Positions 46,933 to 58,615 of a stretch of 64,000 bases of DNA are shown piece after piece. Position 1 is the first letter of the stretch. Every line of letters starts with the position of its first letter. Both the position numbers and the translations under genes were made by a program. The stretch spans positions 91,810,578 to 91,874,577 of the forward strand of contig OX375879.1 of assembly GCA_947359465.1 (NCBI GenBank). The letters are read 5' to 3'. Below the pieces are notes generated by a model. It was not told the origin of the DNA, did no database searches, and was given only the letters and a program-made list of their open reading frames with translations. Source of the DNA: Metellina segmentata. Taxonomy: Eukaryota; Arthropoda; Arachnida; Araneae; Tetragnathidae.

Positions 46933-47069
46933 ACTTTATATTGTACTTTATACTGTACTGTAAATAAATATCCCTGTTCAATTTAGGTGTGCAATGTCCT
47001 TCTGTTCTTGGTCACTAATAAACACACTGTCAATCAAGTTAGACATCGCTCCGGTACTCTGACAGTGAG

Positions 47070-47606
47070 CTTCCTTTTAACATACAACACATATAGTGAC
47101 TAAATAAAAACTATTGGTTCAAAAAAATCCTATGATATATTATATTGGCTCAAAGACTAAAACTGGTTCGAAGTCACTCAGGGATGACTACAGGCTATAG
47201 AATGGATAGATGCGTGTGAAAACTCAGAGTCTTAAAGTAGTAGCACAGAGGGTTAAAGTAGTAACTCGAAGATAGGGGCTATTTTGAGAAATAGAGTTTT
47301 AAATTCAACATTTTAGGTTATGTAATTGTGTATTATAAGTTTTATCTGTATTTTTAAACCTTATAATTAAAGTTGACATAAAAAGGGAGCATCAATCAAA
47401 AATATCAAAATCGAAAGTTTAGAAAAATTGTGGTATCAACATTCCTCCAGGAAGCAGAAAAATACATTTCTGTAAATTCCAAATAACTTTTGTGTTCTGT
47501 GTTCTTCAACAGCAGAAAAGTATGGGTATGGGTATTTTGATTCTCAAATTCCAAATGAAGATGTAGATAAATTCAATGAATTAGGAAGTAGGTATAAAGA
47601 GTAATT
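47070..47606. other. Unassigned AT-rich sequence
   Basis: No recognised feature. Confidence 0.4.
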
Positions 47607-47850
47607 TTAACACTTCAAGTCGTTTTGACGAGATATCGTGTCACCAAAATATAGCCAATTTTACTAATATCGAGATATCTCGTAAAAGGATATTGTCAAT
47701 TTTTGAGTATGAAATCATGTTTTGATGATGAATCATGATGAATCATGAATTAATATATGTTCAGGGTTCTTCTAATGATAAGATATCTCCTCCATCAAGA
47801 TCTGGTTAGTTTGAATAATGACGAGATGCATCGTCATTAGAAAAACCGGG
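47607..47850 (+). mobile_element. TTAA palindrome MITE, right end degraded
   Basis: Left end TTAACACTTCAAGTCGTTTT followed by GACGAGATATCGTGTC. Further modules ATCGAGATATCTCGTA (about 47679) and GACGAGATGCATCGTC (about 47820) are linked by CCATCAAGATCTGGTTAG. The right TTAA terminus is lost after the last module. Confidence 0.75.
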
Positions 47851-48114
47851 AGACAAAACACTATTAGCGTCAGTAAAAATTCATCAAAAATTAAAATAAA
47901 CTTAACAAACCTGACTACTCTAAAAGGAAACGTCTTTTCTCAAAATATTGTGCAAAGACCTTAACACTATTTCTAATATCTCAATCTTTCAAGTTTGCTA
48001 CATTTTAAAGATTTTTAATACTCAGGCAGTATTCATTATAAGAAAAAAACTAATTTAATTTGATCCATTGGCCAGTGCCACGTGATCTATTATTATTTTT
48101 AAACTGATGCCCCC

Positions 48115-50680
48115 ACGAAAGTCATACTAAAGAATCCCATCCCTATGTGAGTTGAAGAGTGCTTTGAATCTAAACCGTATATCTTCCAAGTAAAGTTCTT
48201 CTTTTACTTAATGCAAAAAATTCTTTAGCGAGAGCCAAGAATCCTCCGGAGAAGTGAGTACGAGAAAATCTTGATTAAAATGTAATGAGTCAATTAGTCT
48301 GCCTACCTAGCGTCTGTTCTCAAATAAAAAAAAATCTTAACAATAAGTTTACTATATTAATTTTCTTTGATCGCTGAATTCTAAAGATATTTTAATCCAC
48401 ATCCAGTTAATTTGACCCATTGGTATTAGCCACGCTACTTATTTTCATACCAAGACTGCTGCAAATACAAAAGCCATACTACAGAATCCAACCTCCAAAT
48501 GTGCTGAAGAGTGGCTGCTGCGAGCATAAGTCTGCAATCATAGCTTCTTTTCTCAAAATAAAATGGCCTAAGAATGATTCTACTATCTTAATGTTCCTTG
48601 ATCACTGCACTCTAAAGATATTTTAATCCACAGCTAGTTAATTTGCTCCATAGGTACTAGCCACACAATTTTTTTTCATACCTTGACTGATCAACTACAA
48701 AAGCCATACTACAGAATCCAACCTCCAAATGTGCTGAAGAGTGGCTGCTGCGAGCATAAGTCTGCAAACATAGCTTCTTTTTTCAAAATAAAATGGCTTA
48801 ATAATAATTCTACTATCTTTATCTTCCTCGGTCGCTGCATTCTAAATATATTTTAATTCACAGCCAATTAATTTGACCCGTTGGTATTAGCCACGCAACT
48901 TATTTTCATACCTAGACTGATGCAACTACAAAAGCCAAACTACAGAATCCAACCCCCGAATGTGCTGAAGAGTGGGTGCTGCGAGCATAAGTCTGCATAC
49001 TTAGCTTCTTTTCTCAAAATAAAATGGCTTAACAATAATTTTACTATCTTTTTTTCCTCGGTCGCTGCATTCTAAAGATATTTTAATTCACAGCCAGTTA
49101 ATTTGACCCATTGGTATTAGCCACGGAACATATTTTCATACCTAGACTGATGCAACTACAAAAGCCACACTACAGATCCAACCCCAAATGTGCTGTAGAG
49201 TGGCTGCTAGCAAGTCTGCAAACATAGCTTCTTTTCTCAAAATAAAATGGCTGTCAATAATTCTACAATCTTAATCTTCCTTGGTCGCTGCATTCTAAAG
49301 ATATTTTAATCCACAGCCAGTTAATTTGACCCATTAGTATTAGTCACTCAACTTATTTTCATACCTAGACTGATGCAACTACAAAAGCCATACAACAGAA
49401 TCCAATCCCCTAATGTGCTGAAGAGTGGCTGCGAGCATAAGTCTACAAACATAGCTTCTTTTCTCAAAATAAAATGGTTTAACAAAAATTCTACTATCTT
49501 TATCTTCCTCGGTCGCTGCATTCTAAAGATATTTTAATTCACAGCCAGTTAATTTGACCCATTAGTATTAGTCACTCAACTTATTTTCATACCTAGACTG
49601 ATGCAACTACAAAAGCCATACAACAGAATCCAATCCCCTAATGTGCTGAAGAGTGGCTGCGAGCATAAGTCTACAAACATAGCTTCTTTTCTCAAAATAA
49701 AATGGTTTAACAAAAATTCTACTATCTTTATCTTCCTCGGTCGCTGCATTCTAAAGATATTTTAATTCACAGCCAGTTAATTTGACCCATTAGTATTAGT
49801 CACTCAACTTATTTTCATACCTAGACTGATGCAACTACAAAAGCCATACAACAGAATCCAATCCCCTAATGTGCTGAAGAGTGGCTGCGAGCATAAGTCT
49901 ACAAACATAGCTTCTTTTCTCAAAATAAAATGGTTTAACAAAAATTCTACTATCTTTATCTTCCTCGGTCGCTGCATTCTAAAGATATTTTAATTCACAG
50001 CCAGTTAATTTGACCCATTAGTATTAGTCACTCAACTTATTTTCATACCTAGACTGATGCAACTACAAAAGCCATACAACAGAATCCAATCCCCTAATGT
50101 GCTGAAGAGTGGCTGCGAGCATAAGTCTACAAACATAGCTTCTTTTCTCAAAATAAAATGGTTTAACAAAAATTCTACTATCTTTATCTTCCTCGGTCGC
50201 TGCATTCTAAAGATATTTTAATTCACAGCCAGTTAATTTGACCCATTAGTATTAGTCACTCAACTTATTTTCATACCTAGACTGATGCAACTACAAAAGC
50301 CATACAACAGAATCCAATCCCCTAATGTGCTGAAGAGTGGCTGCGAGCATAAGTCTACAAACATAGCTTCTTTTCTCAAAATAAAATGGTTTAACAAAAA
50401 TTCTACTATCTTTATCTTCCTCGGTCGCTGCATTCTAAAGATATTTTAATTCACAGCCAGTTAATTTGACCCATTGGTATTAGCCACTCAACTTATTTTC
50501 ATACCTAGACTGATGCAACTACAAAAGCCATACTACAGAATCCAACCCCGCAATGCGTTGAAGAGTGCTGCGAATCTGAAGCGTATATCTTCCAAGTAAA
50601 GCTCTTCTTTTACTTAATGGAAAACATTCTTCAGTGAGTCGGGATTCCTCCGGAGCACTGAGCACGGAGTCCTTAAACGC
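48115..50680 (+). repeat. Tandem array of 223-231 bp units leading into GC island 4
   Basis: TTAATTTGAC (or a close variant) recurs at 48407, 48638, 48868, 49098, 49321, 49549, 49777, 50005, 50233 and 50461. The last five intervals are exactly 228 bp and those units look identical. The first four are 231, 230, 230 and 223 bp and diverged. The array is bracketed by related flanks: GTATATCTTCCAAGTAAAG, TCTTCTTTTACTTAATG and ATTCCTCCGGAG-like sequence occur both at about 48177-48260 and at about 50582-50658. The right flank runs directly into the GC island. Confidence 0.93.
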
Positions 50681-51660
50681 TGCGGCATTTCCTCACCCCG
50701 TGAAAATGTCTCACCTTGCCGCTTACCGCAAGCAAGTGAACATCCATTTAGTAGCCGGTTCTCTTTTAATTAATAACCGAGACACCGGGGAGAGCCCTTT
50801 TTTCCATTGATGTCCACAAGGATCATTAAGCGTATTCCCACGTGAATTAGCAGCATGAATGAAAATTTTTTCCCCTCTTTTTTATTTTCAACCCCCTTTT
50901 TGGTTTTATTTTCACGCGCTCCCTTTATTTTTTAATTTTATTTCCCTCGCCCCCCCCCATTCTACAGTCGCTGATAGAAAGGGGGCCACCGAAACAAAAG
51001 TAAAATAATAAACGAACGGGAAAATAAAAACAAAACGAGCGCGCACACACGGTGAGAGATAAAAAAAAACGAAAGGAACGAGCGTAGAAAAAAAAATAAG
51101 GAGCGGGCGCAAAAAAAAAAAAAATGAAAAATAGGAATAAAAAAAACAGATGGTCATTCCGTCGAGAATTTAAAAAAGATGCCACCGTGCCGAGAGGAAT
51201 AAAAAAAAAAGCCAAACGAACGCGCAAAATAAAAAAAAGAATAAAAAAAAAAAAAAAAAAAGCAAAGTGTGGAGAACGGCTGAAGCTATTGAAATGATGT
51301 TTAGTGAGAGAGCGATTAAATGTCCCCACCGCGGCTTCTGTTCCAGAGGACTCCCTCTGGGGAGGAATAGCGAGGAGGTGGCTGCGGGGGGTGGCAGGGG
51401 AAAGGGGGAGCCCCCTCCCCACCCCACCTCGCTGGCACTGAAGCACCGTCGCCGTTCTGACGCCCCCTACTGCCGACCCCCCTTCGCACAGAGGCGAATT
51501 AATTCCACCGGCATCGTCCCCCGCTACACCCCCTTCTCCATCCTCTCTCTTGGGCATCATCTGATGCAACGAAGGAATGCCGGCTTCTCTTAGGGCTGCC
51601 AGCGCTGGTCCTCGATTGTTGTCGCCAGTTTAAACCGTCGCCAAATGCTGGCCACGGTTT
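50590..51660. other. GC-rich island 4 with A/T homopolymer belts
   Basis: GC-rich parts at 50620-50800 and 51320-51650 flank a belt of poly-A tracts at 51060-51260. Homeodomain-like cores TTTTAATTAATAACC (50763) and GCGAATTAATTCC (51493) are present. A minus-strand frame of 214 codons (50925-51569), the longest in the window, is explained by the poly-A tracts (phenylalanine runs) and GC-skewed ends; I do not accept it as a gene. Confidence 0.5.
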
Positions 51661-52252
51661 TGCGAGCGATTTTTTTTTTGTTTTCGTTATTCCCGCTTTA
51701 TTTTTTATTTTTTTCCCTCCCGTTCTCCTTCTAATACATTTTTTTTTCCGTTCTTCAAAATTTCCTTCTTATTTTTTTATCTTCAACAGATTTGCGTTTA
51801 TTCTTTTTATTTTATTTTCAGTCTTTTTTTTTTATTTTAACTTTTGACGTTTCGTTTGTCTAGCTCTGGAACGTTTTCCGAGTTCGAATGTCTGTCAATG
51901 ACTGTGGATTTTTTTTTTCTCGGAGGTAGGGGAAATGTCATAATTTTCGTAGGTTTGGCTGCAACTTCAGGTACTGGGGATTTTTGTTTGTTTTCGTTTA
52001 GAGTATTTTTTAAAACTATGAGAACGTTAACTCCTATTTTTAATCTGACATCAACTTTTATCACATGATTTGATTGTTTTTTGCAGCATTTATACTAGAA
52101 TAACAAAAACAAAAATGTGATGAATTTGAGTTTTATTCAAAAAAATATCAAAACTCAAACGTAAAGTTAGTAATTACTTTTATGAAAATATATTTTAACG
52201 CTTACAAATAATATATTTATACGAGCTTACAATGTGTTTACAATAAAGAAAT
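51661..52252. other. T-rich unassigned sequence
   Basis: T-rich after the island, then AT-rich. No element recognised. Confidence 0.4.
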
Positions 52253-52264
52253 TTTACACATAGA

Positions 52265-52451
52265 TGGTAATGGTAATTTTAGTTAACGTCGTACTACAGC
52301 AGCACAACTGGCTTTTGACGACGGTCCGGGATCAGTCCCTTAAGGGAAAGATCCGAGGACAACACCTCGTTATTTTGAACCACGGTCAGATGACGAAGCA
52401 ACACCTGAGCTGGCACCCCACTCTCCAAACTTCCACACCAACCCAACATGA
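52265..52451 (-). mobile_element. 5'-truncated SINE gamma body with 12 bp target-site duplication
   Basis: TTTACACATAGA flanks it at 52253-52264 and 52452-52463. The copy is well conserved from its 3' end (GTCGTACTACAGCAGCACAA) to TTCCACACCAACCCAACATG and lacks the head. Truncation at the 5' end with a clean duplication is typical of incomplete LINE-assisted insertion. Confidence 0.9.
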
Positions 52452-52675
52452 TTTACACATAGAAAGATGAAACCTCTGGATATAGATGACAACAGTATCA
52501 ATTCTCGTAGCTTATTTTGTGTATATACTCTTCACAGCTTGGATGGACTGTTTTTTTTTTCTACCGTTGGCTGTAAAATAGTGTAAGTTCTCGTCTTCAG
52601 CATATCCTTTGGTAAGTTTTGGCATTTTATCATCCATCCAAATTGAAATGACTCTTTTCAAAACCTAGTTGAATT

Positions 52676-52906
52676 CTAAGATGAGTTTGACAAGACATCT
52701 CATCCAAGATATGATCAATTTTGTAAAGTACGATATATTTCGTCGAGACAAAACTACCCGATTACTCAAGGGTTTGCGGAGATCCAAGTAACAAAAGCAA
52801 ATTGTCCTTTACCCAAAACTGATGATAATTTGGTACTGGTTTCCGTACCGGACTCTGGTCATTACAGGGCGTTTTCGATGCGAAGATAAACCACCACGAG
52901 GATTAA
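52676..52906 (+). mobile_element. TTAA palindrome MITE, degenerate
   Basis: Modules GACAAGACATCTCATCC (52690) and TACGATATATTTCGTCGA (52729) are joined by AAGATATGATCAATTTTG. The right terminus is CCACCACGAGGATTAA, with TTAA at 52903-52906. An unrelated stretch of about 100 bp lies between the modules and this terminus, so it may be two fused copies. Confidence 0.6.
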
Positions 52907-53039
52907 GTTGAGATTTACCCAGTTCCATCGAGTACTATCAACACTTGTTGAAAATGATCAATTCCATTAGAAAACTATAAACTCTATTTGAATACTATCA
53001 ACCCTATTCTAAATACAGCTCTCTCTATATATATATTGG

Positions 53040-53262
53040 GCAATGGTAGGTCGGTTGTAACGGATTAGCAACCGGAGGGTCTCAAGAGTTGGTTGCGTCG
53101 TGCACAAAGGAGGTCGGCGCACGATAAAACTGTCGTGGCCTAAGTTCTCACTCACCTTGACGTGGTGTGGAAGCTTGGAGAGTGGGGTGCCAGCTCAGGT
53201 GCACCCTCGTCATCTGACCGTGGTTAAAAATTACGTGGGGTTGATCTTGATCTCGTACTCAA
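53040..53262 (+). mobile_element. SINE-D, 5' two thirds
   Basis: Head 2 (GGTCGGTTGTAACGGATTAG, CAACCGGAGGGT) and gamma body through GAGAGTGGGGTGCCAGCTCA to ATTACGTGGGGTTGATC. It stops where an inverted SINE begins. Confidence 0.75.
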
Positions 53263-53395
53263 AACTCCCACACTGTGGCAACGAGAGGACATTGAAGCCG
53301 AAACAGATTTAACATGTACCAGCCCCACGTACACGACGGCCTTTGATTGAATCGAGTTTCAAAATCGAAATTCTCCTATTGCTATTCAACTAAAT
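53263..53395 (-). mobile_element. SINE-D 5' part in opposite orientation
   Basis: Minus-strand order: worn head, AAAGGCCGTCGTGTACGTGG, GGCTGGTACATGTTAAATCT, then GTCCTCTCGTTGCC. It directly abuts the plus-strand copy, so the two 5' halves face each other and form an inverted repeat. Confidence 0.7.
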
Positions 53396-53422
53396 CCGCT
53401 AATCTATCAATCGGGATATCGT

Positions 53423-53424
<2 letters not shown>

Positions 53425-53492
<68 letters not shown>
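53425..53492. repeat. (TA)n microsatellite
   Basis: About 34 uninterrupted TA units. Confidence 0.97.
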
Positions 53493-53493
<1 letters not shown>

Positions 53494-54958
53494 AGTATAA
53501 CTAGAGTAGAATAATTTAAAAAAGATAAAATATTCTATCTAATACGTACTCACACCTACATTTATTTTAGCAGTTCAGTCTAAGATATCTGCTCCAATCA
53601 AGTGATCTTTAAACTCTTAAATTCTAAAGATCTAGATTATTCTCGAACGTAAACTTACTCTGCATAGTCAAAGAGAATGATGTAAACAAATCCCTGATGC
53701 CGAAAAAGCGATATAATGAGATATTGTACCTGTCTTTGCTTAGTGATGAACCTTCACAAGAAATTAAAAGATTAAATTCGCTAATATTTTATTGATCATT
53801 GTTAATATCTATTCATCTAAATGGATGGATTTAAAAAAAATGAAATTCGTAATAGGCATCTTTCGAGACAAGTTGGTTTGATAACTTAAGGAATTAATCA
53901 ATGTTAAATATTAGAGTTTATAAAAGATTTATTTCAAACATCGACATGGTGTTTGAGAATACAATGGTTCCATAAAGTGTTAAACTATACTATTAAAAAT
54001 TAAATGCTTTTTAAATCTACTATTGTATTGAACTTATAGTTTTAAATTCTTAAAATTAAAAAGAAAATACAATTGTTCAGTGAATTATTCATGCAAAGTG
54101 TTGTAAATTACCACCGATTCATATAACAGCTTCATTGGAGAGAATTCCCAATTCTTACTTAATAATTTAAACAGTTCATTTTCCTAAGATTATTTCGTGT
54201 TGAAATCTCTCTCTACGAGAATAAAATAGCAAATCTTAAAACATACTTTGATACATACGACTAAAGTGAATAATTCCATTACATGATTCCATTATTATAT
54301 TTTTTCCCACGTTTTCTCGAAAGCATGTTGAATTATTCATCGTTATGGAACTATAACACTATCTTAAGAATTCAACAATAAGCAAGATGAGAAGATTTTC
54401 AAAAATTATTACACATTGATAGTCTTACCATTAATATTGAATACACCAAGATTTAAACTTCCACGTGTTAGTAAAATTTAATATATATAAAGCTGTCTAT
54501 ACTTGATAACAAACCGAAAGAATTGATTAAATGTCTACAATTGATTTCTGTAGCTGAAGCGTATATATTTTGTTGAAACAGAAAGCCGTACTTTAACTAC
54601 CAAAGTTAATAAAGTATTCTTGCACAATCATGTGTTGGAAAAAATGAAATGGAATTAATAATGTGTATAATATGTTTATTAGAGGTATAGAAGCATTTTA
54701 TCATGCAATTAAAACATTAAAATGGTTAAGACAATGATATGATAATCGCATGCATAAGCTTTTCGAATGCGCTGAGTAAAAGCGTCAGGCATACACACAG
54801 GATAGGAATTAAAGAAAGACAAACAATAATTATAAATATGAATACATATGGAAGGAAACAGGCATCACATAAATTTTTTTGATGTATATACATAAAAAAT
54901 TTTATTATGCCTGTTGAATATCAAATCGGCATCCATTTTGTCGTACGAACTAAAAGTT
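53493..54958. other. AT-rich stretch, no gene seen
   Basis: About 1.5 kb without a recognised feature. Confidence 0.5.
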
Positions 54959-55169
54959 TTAACCCTTCTGATTATTGTCTCTATAAAGCAATCAACAAAG
55001 TTGAAAATATCTTAATGGAAAATATATCTCGCCATTAGAAAATCGGACCAGAACTTGATCTTGTCATTTAAAAAATAGGCCATATCTTGATGACGAGATA
55101 TCTCGTTATTAGCAAAATAGGTTAGATTTTGATGGACGAGATATCTTGTCGAAACCGTCGGAGTGTTAA
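54959..55169 (-). mobile_element. TTAA palindrome MITE with both TTAA ends
   Basis: TTAA at 54959-54962 and 55166-55169. The left terminus is TTAACCCTTCTGATTATTGT; the right is GTCGAAACCGTCGGAGTGTT then AA. GACGAGATATCTCGTT near 55091 and GACGAGATATCTTGTC near 55136 are nearly perfect modules. Length 211 bp. Confidence 0.85.
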
Positions 55170-55279
55170 AATACCGCACAATCTTATTTAATGTTCGGAA
55201 CTTTATAATGCGAAATCGCTTGTTTTTATATTGAACTATTCGATAATATTAATGATAATACCATTAATAACACAGAACT

Positions 55280-55585
55280 TATAAATGTACACACGAATGT
55301 AAAGTTTGTTTCAACATTGAATATTTCGTCCCACTTCAAGTTATTCACCAGTTTTGGAACATTTTAATGCAAAATAATTGTTATTCGTGTTTCGTGTTTG
55401 TCTGGATTTGCGTATCCAAACGTTGTACATACGTTTATTGTCATGAAATTTTGCATACTTTGAGTATTCACAGCAACCTAGTGTCTGAAATTCACAAATT
55501 TATACTGTCTGTTTTCTCGTTTTACATCTGTACACATGTGTGCTTATTTATGCATCGCATAAAAAAATTCGATGCATTTTCATAA
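55280..55585 (+). mobile_element. Degenerate Helitron 5' region
   Basis: Colinear with the start of the Helitron at 61577: AAGTTTGTTTCAACATTGAA, TATTTCGTCCCACTTCAAG, CCAGTTTTGGAACATTTTAATGC-like sequence, then CATGAAATTTTGCATACTTT and GAGTATTCACAGC. The short (TCTG)n block of the other copy is absent. No 3' hairpin with CTAGT was found. The 72-codon frame here is not a gene. Confidence 0.55.
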
Positions 55586-55789
55586 AATTTCTTAGATATT
55601 TTAAAATAAATAAGTAATTAATGAATAAGCTGGGTAGAATATTTATGACACTTACAGTTTTACATTAAGGGCTGAAAGTTGGTCACCAACAGTAATGCGC
55701 TCCTGACTATGTCGAAACATGGTTTGTCGTATAAACTGAATAGGTGACCCTAGTAGACATGCATCCTTATGTGAACGCATTGGTCGTGA

Positions 55790-56075
55790 CAGCCCAGTTG
55801 GAAGAATTACTTGTTAACAACCGGAGGAAGCAAGTTCAAAAATATGTCCAACCAAACTGCTGCACACTAAATTTGTCGTGATCTCGTGTATCCACACGTT
55901 GGTATGGTGTGGATGTTTGGAGAGTGGGTGCCAGCTCAGGTGCTACCCTCATCATTTGAATCATGGTTCAAAATTATATGGTGTTGTCCATGTATCTCTA
56001 TCTTGGGGATTGATCCTGGACCATAGTAAGTAGCCCGTTGTAATGCTCCAGTGCGAAGTTAGTAACTACTTACCC
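55790..56075 (+). mobile_element. SINE-D copy
   Basis: Worn head 2 (GTTAACAACCGGAGGAAGC), body ACACGTTGGTATGGTGTGG, GGGTGCCAGCTCAGGTGCTA and GGGGATTGATCCTGGACCAT, tail TAGCCCGTTGTAATGCTCCA. Confidence 0.78.
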
Positions 56076-56649
56076 TTTGTGAATTCAGTTTATTTTTGTG
56101 TTGCCTTCCTCTTCTTGAACTTTGTATTGGAAGTTTTGAAACGTCCTTTGTAGTTTCCAATCATTCAATAAACAAGTTTTTGTATCAAATTTTCTAAATT
56201 TCAATTTACCATACCGTATCAATGAAAGTTGTTATAGTTGCAATCTGTATTCATGAGAAAATCTTACCTTCTTTCTCCAACAACTCTTACATTCTAAATG
56301 AATCACTTACTTTACTCTCCTCTTAATTCATCAAGAGCTTTAGGAGAGCAATTTAAGTGGCCCCGGTATGAGAATGATCTTGATGCTCATGTTACAGCAA
56401 CCCTAATTAAAATTAGAAAATATGTCTTGTAGTTGATCAGAGAACGTCTTTCTTATGATTACGCAGAAAGCTTATGGTTATAAAATATATTGCATTGAAT
56501 TTCTGTAAAAACGTGAAACTATAAGATGTCTGGTGTACGAAACGGGAAATGAAACCTATGAGATTCCATTTTTTCTGTACTCAGTACAGGGATTCTAGTT
56601 TGACATCAACCTTAATGTATGTCTTTATTTAAAAGAGCGGGCGTGGTCA
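56076..56649. other. Unassigned sequence
   Basis: No recognised feature. Confidence 0.4.
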
Positions 56650-56840
56650 GTGTGTTTTCCCACTCTAGCAACCATCGAGTTGTATACTGTGCAGGTTAGA
56701 TTCCTAAAGCTTACGCTGACTGTATTCATCTCGATTGTGTGTCAGTACAACTTTTCTTGTGTGTGTATGTTTATTGTTTAACGTTGTCTTGAATTTGGAA
56801 AATAACAAATTTGGGCTCTACGCCCAAAAAACCAACCAAT
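56650..56840 (+). mobile_element. SINE-A copy
   Basis: Head GGGCGTGGTCAGTGTG with B-box-like GGTTAGATTCC, body GTGTGTCAGTACAACTTTTC and TTGTGTGTGTATGTTTATTG, then a worn tail ending GGGCTCTACGCCCAAAAAAC, where GGGC and GCCC could pair. Confidence 0.72.
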
Positions 56841-56929
56841 CTTTATTCAAAGTTTTAAAAAAATGATTTACCAGGGCATTCTTGTTTGATTATAAAATTA
56901 CTTTCTTCTATCAACCAACACGTTTTTCC

Positions 56930-57143
56930 TCTCCGAGTAATTTCGACGAAATATTCCGTCCATCAAGATCTGATCAATTTTGCTATTGACGAGATATATC
57001 GTCATCAAGATACTGCCCATATTTTTGTGATGACGAGAGATCAAGAGTTTTCTTCCAATGACAGGATTTTTGGTCCATTAAGACCTGCTAATGGTTTCAA
57101 TAATGACGTGAGGCTTTGTCAAGACTAACACCAATAGAGTCAT
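56930..57143 (+). mobile_element. TTAA palindrome MITE, termini worn
   Basis: Modules GACGAAATATTCCGTC (about 56945), GACGAGATATATCGTC (56989) and a final AATGACGTGAGGCTTTGTC, separated by CATCAAGATCTGATCAATTT and CATCAAGATACTGCCCATAT. The spacer order is the clearest in the window. Terminal TTAA not preserved. Confidence 0.75.
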
Positions 57144-57383
57144 TAGAATTTTCTGTAACACATAACAACCCTCATCTTCACTCATCACCTCATCTCACAT
57201 CAAGGAACACTAGTGATATATGCTCCCTTAGTTATACATTCCTCCCATATATGTTGAAACTTTCCTTGGGGTCAAATATGGCTTTTGTGTCATACAACAC
57301 AACACAATCAACCAGTTTTACACTCACTCTCTACTGTTTGCTCTATCATCCCTTGTTGATTACTTGACATAACTGTAGGGAAT

Positions 57384-57420
<37 letters not shown>

Positions 57421-57714
57421 TCCTTTTGGTTTTTATTTTGTGAATTTCCTCTTGTTTAAGAAAAATATATTCCTTGCCATGCTATGTCTGCAGCTTTCAG
57501 CGCGCTTGCACGGTTGGTTTTAACTTTTCTTCTAACTTTCGTTTTCTGGTTTAATACATATGATTTTTATTTTTATTTTGATCTTTCATTAAATCATTAA
57601 ATTACGTATTTGAATGATATAAGTATGTATATATATATTGTGTGTGTATGTATTATTTGCTCATGTTTTGTTTCTCAATAAAATATATAGGATGTATGCT
57701 CTGTACACACTATT
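57144..57714. other. Mostly unassigned; short SINE-A-like tail and a (TA)n run
   Basis: GGTCAAATATGGCTTTTGTG at 57250 resembles the SINE-A tail but is isolated. A TA repeat of about 14 units lies at 57387-57416, and a TG-rich patch near 57640. Nothing else recognised. Confidence 0.35.
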
Positions 57715-57985
57715 GAGGCAGTGGTAGCCCATTCGTAAGTTAGCAGATTTGCAGCCGCAGGAAGGTTGACTATCCAACTAAAACCCGTCGTAGACTAGGG
57801 GACTGGTGCATGTTCAATCTGAACTGTCCTGAAAGATCCTCACCTTGGCGCGGTGTGTAAGTTTAGAGCCAAGTTAGTTGTTTTCCTCTTCACCCGATCA
57901 TAACTCAAAATTATGTGGTGTCCTGGTCTCGGAAGTCACCAATAGCCCGTCGTGTTTCTCCAGTGCGACGTAAATTTAACCAGCT
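57715..57985 (+). mobile_element. SINE-D copy, degenerate
   Basis: Head 2 variant (TAGCAGATTTGCAGCCGCAG), AACCCGTCGTAGACTAGGGG, ACTGGTGCATGTTCAATCTG, CCTTGGCGCGGTGTGTAAG and tail CAATAGCCCGTCGTGTTTCT, CCAGTGCGACG. Confidence 0.75.
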
Positions 57986-58615
57986 TATTTACCGCTATAC
58001 TCAATTACTGAGTATATAAGTGGAGTCAAAATTTTGAAAATGCGACGTTTAGCATATCTGTTGAAAATACAGATATTAAAGGAAATAACAAATTATAAAT
58101 GCCCTAATATAATTCTACTGCACTTCATCACTGCTATAAAAAATGGTAATTTAATAATTAAAGCTCTGAAGCAAAAGCAATTAAACTGGAAGTATGGTAT
58201 GAAATACTTTGACTCTTTCTAAACTAAGGTAAAATGCAAATTTCTATTGCATAAAAGGGTTAATATGCAGCTGTATCCAGAGTAACCTTTTAACATATTT
58301 AAGCCTCTATCATTTGATTAATAATTTCATCATGTCAAATATTTCACGTGTCAAATTTGTGTTGTTTAGGCCATTCTTACCCTCAGTGCCTCAATTTGCT
58401 GTAGATGTTAGGGACTTCAAAAATGTCTGCTTGATTTATACTCTATTTTAGGATCCACTGTACGCATGACGACATACCACGAGATTACAGGAAACGAGAG
58501 TGCCCCCTTTCAATCTCATCTATTAGAAATAATCTATGTTTAGTGAAAGGGAGGAAGGAAGTGTTGAGAGGAGTTTTATTATGTCTACTAACGAAAGAGC
58601 GATGCATTGGATTGG
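57986..58615. other. Unassigned sequence
   Basis: No recognised feature. Confidence 0.4.

Larger units (their letters stand above)
45980..47064 (+). mobile_element. Probable solo LTR containing two nested SINEs
   Basis: It begins TGTCACGATTCCCTG and ends GGTACTCTGACA, so its ends are the inverted TGTCA/TGACA expected of an LTR. The flanking pentamers are GCGAG (45975-45979) and GTGAG (47065-47069), differing by one C-to-T change at a CpG. Removing the two SINEs with their target duplications leaves about 403 bp, a usual LTR size. An AATAAA at 46963-46968 near the 3' end suggests plus orientation. No internal retroelement genes are present, as expected after LTR-LTR recombination. This is an inference from the ends; no second LTR copy is visible. 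Confidence 0.55.

Noticed and set aside
50925..51569. Longest open frame of the window (214 codons, minus strand)
   Set aside because: Its middle is phenylalanine-rich because of poly-A tracts on the plus strand and its N-terminal part comes from GC-skewed island sequence. No domain, and overlapping frames exist on both strands.
55680..55753. Helitron 3' end for the copy at 55280 (GGTGACCCTAGT)
   Set aside because: The matching GGTCACC lies about 60 bases away rather than forming a tight hairpin just before CTAGT.
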